Part shown: one piece after another, positions 1 to 9,651 of the stretch | How the letters are laid out: every line of letters begins with the position of its first letter | Numbering within the stretch: position 1 is the stretch's first letter | Source: Datura wrightii | Taxonomy: Eukaryota > Streptophyta > Magnoliopsida > Solanales > Solanaceae | Assembly: GCA_035772735.1 (NCBI GenBank) | Contig: JASDFA010000007.1 | Span: 85,335,501 to 85,399,500, forward strand | Direction: 5' to 3' | DNA length: 64,000 nucleotides | The notes under the pieces: generated by a model | Told to the model about the DNA's origin: nothing | The model's input: only the letters and a program-made list of their open reading frames with translations | Databases searched by the model: none | Position numbers and translations under genes: made by a program

Positions 1-54
1 TAACCATCGTGCGAATAGGTCATCTAAGTGCCGGGAATTCTACGGGGTATAACA
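1..54 (-). repeat. End of LTR of unit A (LTR-A, partial)
   Basis: These bases match the last 54 bases of the LTR ending at 7511 with about three differences, and both end in GGGGTATAACA. For the minus-strand element this is the start of its 3' LTR; the rest lies to the left of the window. The polypurine tract follows immediately. Confidence 0.9.
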
Positions 55-87
55 TTCTCCCCCCTTAGGAACATTCGTCCTCGAATG
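55..87 (-). promoter_or_regulatory. Polypurine tract and adjacent hairpin, unit A first copy
   Basis: Read on the minus strand this is a purine run (AAGGGGGGAGAA) next to the 3' LTR, the usual primer site for plus-strand DNA synthesis in LTR retrotransposons. Just upstream is the palindrome CATTCGAGGACGAATG (72-87). The stretch 88-321 between it and the Gag-Pol stop codon is 3' untranslated sequence in which I see nothing else. Confidence 0.8.
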
Positions 88-321
88 TATACTGTTATCT
101 AGAGGACTGCTTACCTTACTTTCTGGAAAAATTTTGGCAGAGTTTCCCCTGTAATATGGACTATCGCAAAAACCTGAAATGCAGAAAAGTCCAACACAGG
201 CACCGCACACAATATTCCAAGATTCACTAAACAACTAAATATCACTTCTTTCTTTATCATTTACAAACATACAATCATAAGATACTGTATAAGTAATGAT
301 ACGGACATACCTGTCGTCTGA

Positions 322-3300
322 CTAGGCCTGAAATAGGTGAGGATATCTGATTTTCATGTCTTCTTCAGCCTCCCACGTTATTTCTTCCCGATTTCTGTTA
401 CGCCACAATACCTTGATAGATGCAACGTCTTTAGTTCTCAATCTGCGAATCTGTCTATCTAAAATGGCTACGGGAACCTCTTCATAGGCTAATTCCTCTG
501 TGACCTGAGCATCCTGGACTGGAACTATTGTAGAAGGGTCCCCTACGAACTTTCTTAACATAGAAACATGGAATACTGGGTGAACAGATGCTAATTCTGG
601 AGGCAAGTTTAACTCATATGCCACGCGGCCTATTCTTCGCCGAATCTGATACGACCCAATGAATCTTGGGCTAAGCTTGCCTTTCCTGCCAAACCTCATT
701 ACCCCTTTCATAGGGGACACTTTCAAATATACCCAGTCGTTTACCAAAAATTCTAGATTTCTGCGCCGTCTATCTGTGTATGACTTCTGGCGGCTCTGAG
801 CGGTCAGTAAACGTTCTCGGATAAGCTTTATCTTTTCCTCGGACTGCCGAACAATGTCTGGGCCAACTAATGCTGATTCTCTTATTTCAAACCAGCCCAC
901 CGGCGATCTACATTTTCGCCCGTACAATGCCTCGAAAGGCGCCATCTGAATAGCTGAATGGTAGCTGTTATTATAAGCAAATTCGATTAACGACAGATGT
1001 TCATCCCAGCTACCCCCAAAATCTAACACACACGCTCGTAGCATATCTTCGAGCGTCTGAATCGTACATTCAGCCTGCCCGTCTGTCTGAGGGTGGAATG
1101 CTGTGCTCAAATTAATCTGCGTCCCCAAACCCTTCTGAAACGACTGCCAGAACCTAGCTGTAAACTGCGCTCCCCTATCTGAAATAATAGAGACCGGCAC
1201 TCCATGCAATCTAACTATTTCTCTGATATACAATTCGGCATAATCCTCAGCTGAGAAAGTAGCCCTTACTGGCAGGAAATGAGCTGATTTTGTCATCCTA
1301 TCAACTATTACCCAAATGGAATCATTTCTGCGTCTAGTACGGGGTAACCCTGTTACAAAATCCATGTTTATTGCTTCCCATTTCCACGTGGGTACCGTTA
1401 TCTCTTGCGTCAAACCACCCGGTTTCTGGTGCTCTGCTTTCACCTGCTGACAATTAGCACATCTAGATACAAATTCAGCTACCTCAGTTTTCATACCTGG
1501 CCACCAGTAGATGTCTCTGATGTCGTGGTACATTTTCGTCGCCCCTGGATGAAGGGAATAGCGAGCGTAATGTACCTCGTGCATAATCTGCCCACGAAGG
1601 CCTGAGACGTTCGGGACACAAAGGTGGCCCTTACAACGTAGCACACCATCCTTGGTTATCTGAAAATCTGGCTCCTTACCCTTCTGAACTCTATCTCTGA
1701 GCTGGACTAAATCGGGATCCTCATACTGTCGTTCCTTTACCTCTGCAACTAATGACGACACTACCGAATTTTGAATTACGGCCCCATTATTTTCTGTTTC
1801 CATTACTTGAACGGCTAGTCCAGCTAACTGATGAATTTCTTTAGCTAATTTCTGTTTCTCGGGTCGCAGATACGCCAAACTCCCCATTGACTTATGGCTC
1901 AGGGCGTCTGCCACAACATTGGCTTTTCCCGGATGGTACAGGATGTTCACATCATAATCCTTCAACAATTCTAACCAGCGACGTTGCCGCAGATTCAACT
2001 CCCTCTGAGTAAAAATGTACTGCAAGCTCTTATGATCTGTATATATATCAACATGGACGCCGTACAGGTAATGCCTCCACATCTTCAAGGCATGAATTAC
2101 TGCGGCCAACTCTAGATCATGGGTGGGGTAATTCTTCTCATGTTTCCTCAGCTGCCTGGAAGCATATGCAATTACTCTACCATGCTGCATCAACACACAA
2201 CCCAATCCAACACCTGACGCGTCGCAATAGACTGAATAACCTTTTGTGCCTTCCGGCAGTGCCAGTACTGGGGCGGAGGTTAATCTGTCTTTCAGTTCCT
2301 GGAAACTCTGCTCGCATGCCTCCGTCCACTGGAACTTTGCTGCCTTCTGTGTCAATTTGGTTAAAGATGCTGCAATGGTTGAGAATCCCTCAACGAACCT
2401 CCGATAGTATCCTGCCAACCCCAGAAAGCTACGAACTTCAGTCGGGGTGGTAGGCCTAGGCCATGACTTAATTGCTTCTATCTTCTGCTTGTCTACCTGT
2501 ATACCAGCGTCTGAGACAATATGTCCTCAAAAGGCTATTGAGTTAAGCCAGAATTCACATTTCGAAAACTTAGCATACAACTGGCGGTCCCTGAGAATCT
2601 GGAGCACTGTCCGCAAATGAGTCCGGTGATCTGCTTCAGAGCGAGAATACACCAGAATGTCATCGATAAATACTATCACGAACAAGTCTAGGAAAGGTCT
2701 GAAAATACTGTTCATCGGGTCCATAAAGACTGCTGGGGCATTCGTTAGCCCAAAGGACATAACCAGAAATTCAAAATGCCCATATCGAGTCCTGAATGCT
2801 GTCTTAGGAACATCCCTCTCACGTACTCGGACCTGGTGATAGCCGGACCGCAAGTCAATCTTAGAAAAGTATCTGGCTCCCTGTAGCTGATCAAATAGGT
2901 CATCAATCCTGGGAAGCGGATACTTGTTCTTTACTGTAACTTTGTTTAGCTGCCAATAGTCTATGCACATTCGGAGCGAGCCATCTTTCTTTCTCACAAA
3001 CAAGGCTGGCGCACCCCACGGGGAAGTACTCGGCCTGATAAAACCCTTGTCTAACAAATCTTTCAACTGATCCTTTAATTCTCTGAGTTCTGCAGGAGCC
3101 ATACGGTAAGGAGGTATTGATATTGGCTGAGTGCCTGGTAGCAAGTCAATAGGGAAGTCTATTTCCCTTTCTGGGGGAATACCAGGTAACTCATCAGGAA
3201 ATACATATGGGAATTCATTTACCACTGGAACAGACTGGAGTGTCGGAGATTCTGCTTGGACATCCTGAACTCTGACAAGATGGTAAATGCACCCCTTAGA

Positions 3301-5106
3301 TATCAACTTTCTCGCTCGAAGGTAGGAAATAAACCTACCTTTTGGCGTCACGCTGCTGCCCTTCCACTCCCGTACTGCCTCCCCCGGGAAGTGGAATCGG
3401 ACCGTTTTGGTCCAACATTCAACGTGAGCAAAACATGGTACTAACCAATCCATACCCATTATGGCATCGAAGTCTATCATTTCTAACTCGACCAGATCTA
3501 CTGTGGTCTGACAATCAGCAACCTCTACTGTACACCCGCGGTAGATTCGACTAGCTGTGATAGAGTCACCAACGGGCGTAGATACTAGGAAGGGCTGCTG
3601 TAATGATTCTGGTACAATACTAAACTTCCATGCCACAAATGGAGTAATATAGGACAAAGTAGACCCTGGATCAATTAGCACATAAGCAGGGTGTGAGCAG
3701 ATAGTTAGCATACCTGTCACAACATCAGGCGATGCCTCTGAATCTTGCCTCCCTGGTAAGGCATATGTGCGGCTTAGACCCGCACCTGTACTGGAGGCCC
3801 CTGCTCTGCCTCGACCCCTGCCTGCTAAAACTGAGGGCCTACGCCCAGTCGAGGATGTTGTAGCTCGTGATCCTGTTGATGCCCTATCTTGTCTATCCCG
3901 GTCCTTACGACCTCTGGCTGGGCAATCTCTCATCAAATGGCCTTCTTGGCCACAAATATAGCATGCGGTGGAACAATACCTGCATGCTCCATAATGACGT
4001 CGACTGCATATAGGGCAAAGTGGTAGGGTATACCTACTCTGCTCCGCCCTCCTCTGTGATGGTGAGTCTGCCATCTGCGAACCTCTACTAGCCTCTGACT
4101 GCCCCCTGCGGCTGAATCTACCTCTCTGTGACTGTGGTGGAGGCGGGGGCCTGGGCGGCCTGTCTGACAATCGTGGCCTGGATCCTCCCTGGGCTTCTCT
4201 CTGTAACTCGGCTGGCCTATCCCGGCGACACTGCTCCTGATTGACCCTTCTAATCTCCCGATGCCGCTGTCTGATGCCCTCAATATTCTGGGCAAATGCC
4301 TGGATTCGGGAAATATCCATGTCCTCTCGCAGTGTGGCCGTGATACAAGTCTCGACATATTCTGGGTTCAACCCCATAATAAAACGGTGCACTCTGGATG
4401 CCATGGTATCCACGAAAGCCGGTGCATATCGAGCCAAGGAGTCAAACCGCAAGTAATATTCCCGAACACTCATGGCCCCCTGTTCCAGATGTAGGAACTG
4501 GTCTACCCGGGCCTGTCGGATCTCCTGCGGCAAATAGTGATCTAGAAAGGCTCCTGAAAAGCTGGACCAGGTGGGAGGGGGAACATCTCTCCCTTGGGAC
4601 CTCTCCCAGCTTTCATACCATAACACCGCAATATCTCGCATCCGGAATGCGGCCAATTCAACTGACTCAGTAGGCGTAGCATGCATAACCCTGAAGATTC
4701 TCTGCATCTGATCCAGAAAATCCTGGGGGTCCTCTGTTCGGTCCGTGCCTGTGAAATGTGGGGGATTCAGGGCTAAGAACTCTCGGACCCTCGAACTATC
4801 GGGCCCTCCTGATACTTCTGCAACTGTGGATGGCATTTGCTGACGCTGAGCAGCCATCATCTGTGCTATCATAACTACAGCACTCCTAACCTCCTGGTCG
4901 GAAGGTGTCGGTATAGGGACTGCTGAAGATACTGTCGCTCCAAACGGCTCCTGACGTGGTGGAGACTGCTGAGGAGGCTGGGATGAAGCCTCTGTAGGGC
5001 CCTCTGATCGGGCTGTCTCCAAATGAGGGGGAGGCATCCTGCTGGTGCCCTCCCCTGCTGCAATGTCTAAGCTCCGACCTGTGGTAGGATGTTGCTGGTC
5101 TGACAT
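322..5106 (-). pseudogene. Tekay/Del-like Ty3-gypsy Gag-Pol polyprotein, one in-frame stop
   Basis: One frame encodes a full retrotransposon polyprotein, broken only by TGA at 2527-2529, where relatives have leucine in the sequence AFLGH. I chose the start at 5106 because MSDQQHP aligns with MADQRHP of the second copy; an upstream ATG at 5196 is open but lies in the leader. Counting from 5106: retrotransposon Gag about 110-250; zinc knuckle CYICGQEGHLMRDC at 382-395; protease DPGST at 479-483; reverse transcriptase with FIDD at 813-816. After the stop come RNase H (YCDAS, DLELA, YTDHK, VVADA), the integrase HHCC zinc finger, integrase D-D-E (MDFVTG, SDRGAQF, DGQAE) and a C-terminal chromodomain-like segment. 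IDYWQLNK replaces the usual IDYRQLNK. The chromodomain and initiator-Met primer site point to a chromovirus of the Tekay/Del type. The element was recently competent but is now probably dead as a unit. Confidence 0.9.
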
Positions 5107-5302
5107 TATCTGTAGCCAAAGAATATGGTAAGCTCTTAGGGACTCAACCCTATACTGTACCGCTCTATAGCACGACTGAATCAGAATAAAAGACAACCAT
5201 CCATCATGCCTTGCAGCCTCCTACCGATAGTATGTGGTGCACAACACATCCATGGACAAGACTCTACTTAGCACGGCTTGCAGACTCCCTGGGACACGAC
5301 CT

Positions 5303-5314
5303 GCTCTGATACCA
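5303..5314 (-). promoter_or_regulatory. Primer-binding site, initiator Met tRNA (unit A, first copy)
   Basis: On the minus strand it reads TGGTATCAGAGC, complementary to the 3' end of initiator methionine tRNA, four bases after the LTR end. It fixes both the orientation and the LTR boundary at 5319. The leader 5107-5302 between it and the Gag start shows no other gene. Confidence 0.9.
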
Positions 5315-5965
5315 AGTTTGTCACACCCCACCTTGGGGGGGGGGTATGACTGGCACCTGGTGCCCTACTAAGACCTGACCTGCTAGACTATTAAGCCTGG
5401 GCGCATCTGGCGCCTGGCTGGCTCTAACTCACATTTCTGGAAACAAAGGGCTATATAACGGCTGTAAATACAGCCCCCGGCCCATTGACCTATAGCCTTA
5501 TGTACCTGTATTAGCAGCTAACCAGAAATATAGTAATTCAGGGAAACCTATACGGGCCGACAAGGCCACCATGCTGTCTAGTTATCTGCAACTTAATCAT
5601 AAAGCACAAAAAGAAGCTACGTGACCGGCAAGGTCACCACTATTGACAATTATGGCCCCACACGACCATCACAGAAGTAAGAAAGAGTAAAGACAACTAT
5701 ACAACTGCACGGCCCCACACGACCGGCTCATCTAACCACAGGGATTTCACAAGACTGTAAGCCTCTAGGAATAGTAATAGAACTGGCCGGGATAGGGCCC
5801 CGACCTACCCGTACTGTATACAACAAAAGAAACTGAACTACACCTCTAAAATTCAGCCTCCGGATGACTGGAGCTGAATACTCAACCGCTGACAGGAAGT
5901 CACGTGGTATCGCCTGCTCGTCTAAGAGTACCTGCAGGCAAGTAATGCAGCGCCCCACCGGGCGT

Positions 5966-5988
5966 CAGTACCGCTGGTACTGAGTATG
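5966..5988 (-). promoter_or_regulatory. R/U5 hairpin with CATACTCAGTAC
   Basis: The plus strand reads CAGTACCGCTGGTACTG, a 7-bp stem with a 3-base loop, followed by AGTATG. The same CATACTCAGTAC..GTACTG arrangement recurs in LTR-C (10289-10305), C (28596-28616), D (17086-17106) and, weakened, J (57314-57337) and G (52172-52192). Role unknown; it lies in the transcribed part of the LTR. Confidence 0.55.
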
Positions 5989-7275
5989 TAAAGCAAAAAC
6001 TAAAAAAAGGATATCTGAAATCAATAACATAACTGACGAAACTGAAATAAGAAGAACCAAATTATCTGTCTGAAGATGTAAGTCGTACCTGTTCTCAATC
6101 ATACGGGGGGGAATAGATGTCATATCTGGAGACGTATCATCCTACTACTAATCTACTCATGTCTAATATAACATAGCACAACATACATAACGTAACATGG
6201 CATACACAACCTCACCCGGCCCCCATAAGCCGGGAGGTACAATCAACACAGAATCTATGCCCCTACCCCGGTCATCCCATCTCCTATAGTGGCTGTAAGC
6301 ATCCTGCCGGTCCCTAGGTATGCACTTGGGCTCGCTGAGCCCCTGAATATAACTGTATCTGAGTCCGAAGGACTCTAAATCAACACCCCGGGCGTACCCG
6401 CTCGACGGGGGTGTATAAGGGCCGACCAAGGCACAATATGGGGAAACTGGCATCCCATCTTCGTCCCCTTGCGGGATGGCATATCACTCCGTAGAGCGAC
6501 GTATCCTCGTCCTCTGGCAGACGAGTCGATACAGCTATTAACCCTGGGCGGTCAGGGATGCTAGGTAATCCAACCCCAATCAATACAATGGTCTCAACTA
6601 ATCATGCTGTCTGTGTATCTCATAAGCTAAGACTATCAGGTGTAGGGTATCGTATACGTTACAACCCAAAACTTCTCATATTGCACCAATATTCAAAATA
6701 ACACGATAATCGATTTCTAAACATGCTACTGGTCTGTAAATTACTATACTGCTTCGAGGTTACTCAACTTGCCGAGGAAACTTAACTTTACATACCTTAT
6801 CTTTGAATATCCGTCCGTCGGACGAGGCTCGGCCGGTACTTCAACTATTTTCTCCCAACGGCATTCATAAATACGTCAATCAATACTAAATACAAATTTA
6901 TTTAAAAAGGCAACGTCACTTTCGATATAGTTTATAGCCTAAACTTAGGCTTATCGAAAGACGGTCGAAAACTCGCTATTTTTCAGCGGCCCAGAAGGGA
7001 GAAGTATTCACTTCTCAGCTAGGAACACATAGACATTAATTTAGAGCAATTGTACTTACTTTAGTTTGGTGGCTCGCCGATTCGTCGGCCGTATTTCGCG
7101 AAACTAACTCCGTAGAAATGCCCTCTGCTACTAAATACCTTGGTATCTAGGATTAATTTGGGTTTGGGCAGCGTTTGGCAGCGTAATCGGATGATAATTT
7201 ATAATCTCCCTTCGTTTTCCCTCTGTTCACTACGTTCTCTGGAAGTTATTAAGTAATGATAAACCGAAGTGGAGG

Positions 7276-7395
7276 CTTATATACTTGGTCCTGAACCTGG
7301 GCAACGTGTCACGGAGCCATAGCGGAGGCCTCACCTCCGTGACACACTGCCATCGCGGAGGGGCTCTGCCTCGGCTCCTCCCGCGATGGTTCGAT
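7276..7395 (-). promoter_or_regulatory. LTR-B core promoter: TATA box plus inverted-repeat module
   Basis: The sense strand has TATATAAG (7283-7276). Just upstream of it is an 11-bp perfect inverted repeat, GTGTCACGGAG at 7306-7316 with CTCCGTGACAC at 7335-7345. A second stem follows, CCATCGCGGAGG at 7350-7361 with CCTCCCGCGATGG at 7377-7389 (one bulged base). A promoter role is inferred from position only. Confidence 0.6.
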
Positions 7396-7511
7396 GGGTT
7401 TTCTCGTCCGATCTTTTCCCGGGCCTTTCCCTAGCACGTATGGCTTTCAAATATGCTTAACCAACGTGCGAATAGGTTATCTAAGTGCTGGGAATTCTAC
7501 GGGGTATAACA

Positions 7512-7545
7512 TTCTCCCCCCCTTAGGAACATTCGTCCTCGAATG
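7512..7545 (-). promoter_or_regulatory. Polypurine tract and hairpin, unit A second copy
   Basis: This is the same arrangement as at 55-87: a purine run on the minus strand touching the LTR, then CATTCGAGGACGAATG at 7530-7545. The following 7546-7779 is 3' untranslated sequence nearly identical to 88-321. Confidence 0.8.
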
Positions 7546-7779
7546 TATACTGTTATATAGAGGACTGCTTACCTTACTTTCTGGAAAAAGTTTGGCAGAG
7601 TTTCCCCTGTAATATGGACTATTGCAAAAACCTGAAATGCAGAAAAGTCCAACACAGGCACCGCACACAATATTCCAAGATTCACTAAACAACTAAATAT
7701 CACTTCTTTCTTTATCATTTACAAACATACAATCATAATTTACTGTATAAGTAATGATATGGACATACCTGTCGTCTGA

Positions 7780-9435
7780 CTAGGCCTGAAATAGGTGAGG
7801 ATATCTGATTTTCATGTCTTCTTCAGCCTCCCACGTTATTTATTCCCGATTTCTGTTACGCCACAATACCTTGATAGATGCAACGTCTTTAGTTCTCAAT
7901 CTGCGAATCTGTCTGTCTAAAACGGCTACGGGAACCTCTTCATAGGCTAATTCCTCTGTGACCTGAGCATCCTGGACTGGAACTACTGTAGAAGGGTCCC
8001 CTACGAACTTTCTTAACATAGAAACATGGAATACTGGGTGAACAGATGCTAATTCTGGAGGCAAGTTTAACTCATATGCCACACGGCCTATTCTTCGCCG
8101 AATCTGATACGGCCCAATGAATCTTGGGCTAAGCTTGCCTTTCCTGCCAAACCTCATTACCCCTTTCATAGGGGACACTTTCAGATATACCCAGTCGTTT
8201 ACTGAAAATTCTAGATTTCTGCGCCGTCTATCTGCGTATGACTTCTGGCGGCTCTGAGCGGTCAGTAAACGTTCTCGGATAAGCTTTATCTTTTCCTCGG
8301 ACTGCCGAACAATGTCTGGGCCAACTGATGCTGATTCTCCTGTTTCAAACCAGCCCACCGGCGATCTACATTTTCGCCCGTACAATGCCTCGAAAGGCGC
8401 CATCTGAACTGCCACTGGGCTCTGACTGCCCTCTACGAACATATCTACCTCGCTGCTGCTGCTGTGGTGGGGGTGGAGGTCTAGGGGGTCTATCTGATAA
8501 TCAAGGCCTGGGTCCTCTCTGAACTTCCCTTTGTATGTCATCTGGTCTGTCTCTGCAGCGCTGTTCCTGACTAGTCTGTCTACCACTCTGCTGCCGCTGT
8601 CTAGGACCCTCTATGGTCTGGGCAAAAGCCTGTACTCGGGCAAGGTCCATATCCTCTCGCAACATCGCCGTCATACATGCCTCAGTATACTCCGAATTCA
8701 AACCCATGATAAATCTGTGAACTCTCGCTGGCATAGTATCAACAAATGTTGGAGCATAACGGGCTAAGGAGTCAAACTGTAAAGTATACTCACGTACACT
8801 CCTCGCCCCCTGCTCCAGATGCAAAAACTGATCCATTCGGGTCTTCCGGATCTCCCATGGCAAATAATGATCCAGGAAGGCCTCCGAGAAGCTGGACCAG
8901 GTCGGAGGGGCAACATCTCTCCCTCGAGACCTTTCCCAACTCTCATACCATAACACAACTATGTCCCACAACCAAAACACTGCCAGCTCAACTGATTCTG
9001 AAGGGGTCACATGCATAACTTGAAATATCCTCTGCATCTGATCTAGGAAGTCCTGGGGGCCTCTGCCTGATCTGACCCTGTAAACTGCGGGGGACCCAGT
9101 GCCAAAAATTCCTTGACCCTGGAACTACCTGACCCACCTGAAGGCTCTGCTGCTACAGGTGGCAATGACTGGCTCTGTGTGGCCATCATTTGCGCCAACA
9201 TAACTACAGTGCTACGAACCTCCTGATCTGATGGCGAAGGCACAGGAGCTATCGGGGGAGGTGTAGTGCCCAATGGCTCCTGATGTGAGGGGGACTGCTG
9301 AGAGGGCTGTGATGAAGCCTCTATATCGCCCTCAGATTGGGCTGACTCTGACTGAAGCTGAGGCATCCTGCTGGTGCCTTCTCCTGTTGCTGTGTCTAGT
9401 CTCCTGCCTGTGGCAGGGTGTCGCTGATCTGCCAT
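7780..9435 (-). pseudogene. Gag-integrase deletion fusion, unit A second copy
   Basis: Reading from 9435 the frame starts MADQRHPATG and covers Gag. A one-base shift near 9040-9060 breaks it, and Gag resumes at 9037-8501 (MQRIFQVMH to QRGPRP). At about 8411 Gag jumps directly into the integrase C-terminal part (QMAPFEALYGRK) and the chromodomain. Zinc knuckle, protease, reverse transcriptase, RNase H and the integrase catalytic core, roughly 3 kb, are missing. A new TAA at 7840-7842 cuts the chromodomain; the ancestral stop is at 7780-7782. The integrase part is about 96 percent identical in protein to the first copy, but the Gag part only about 78 percent by eye, so the two sides of 8411 have different histories. 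It cannot encode active enzymes. Confidence 0.88.
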
Positions 9436-9635
9436 TCTTATCTGTAGACAAAGAATACGATAAGTTTTAGGGACTCAACCCTATACTGTACCGCTCTATA
9501 GCACGACTGACTGAGAAAGAAGAGTAACCATCCTATCATGCCTCGCAGCCTCCTGCCTATAGTATGTGGTGCACAACACATCCATAGACAAGACTCTACT
9601 TAGCACGGCTTGCAGACTCCTTGGGACACGACCTG

Positions 9636-9647
9636 GCTCTGATACCA
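9636..9647 (-). promoter_or_regulatory. Primer-binding site, initiator Met tRNA (unit A, second copy)
   Basis: On the minus strand the site reads TGGTATCAGAGCCA when extended to 9634, a 14-base match to initiator Met tRNA, four bases from the LTR end at 9652. The leader 9436-9635 holds no gene. Confidence 0.9.
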
Positions 9648-9651
9648 AGTT

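Larger units (their letters stand above)
5319..7511 (-). repeat. LTR-B of unit A (2193 bp)
   Basis: It starts TGTCACACCCC and ends GGGGTATAACA on the plus strand, so it has TG..CA ends. It serves at once as 5' LTR of the first internal region (primer site at 5303) and as 3' LTR of the second (polypurine tract at 7512), the mark of a tandem sharing one LTR. On the sense strand it holds a TATA box at 7276-7283 and an R/U5 hairpin at 5966-5982. Short open frames inside it, such as 5728-5958, look incidental. Confidence 0.9.

Noticed and set aside
5728..5958. Open frame MGRCITCLQVLLDEQ in LTR-B, with a related one in LTR-C (10281-10012)
   Set aside because: The similarity is explained by the shared LTR sequence; the frames differ in length and downstream sequence and show no domain.
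7306..7389. CRISPR-like or bacterial palindromic repeat
   Set aside because: The inverted repeats lie inside plant LTRs, without regular spacers or cas genes.
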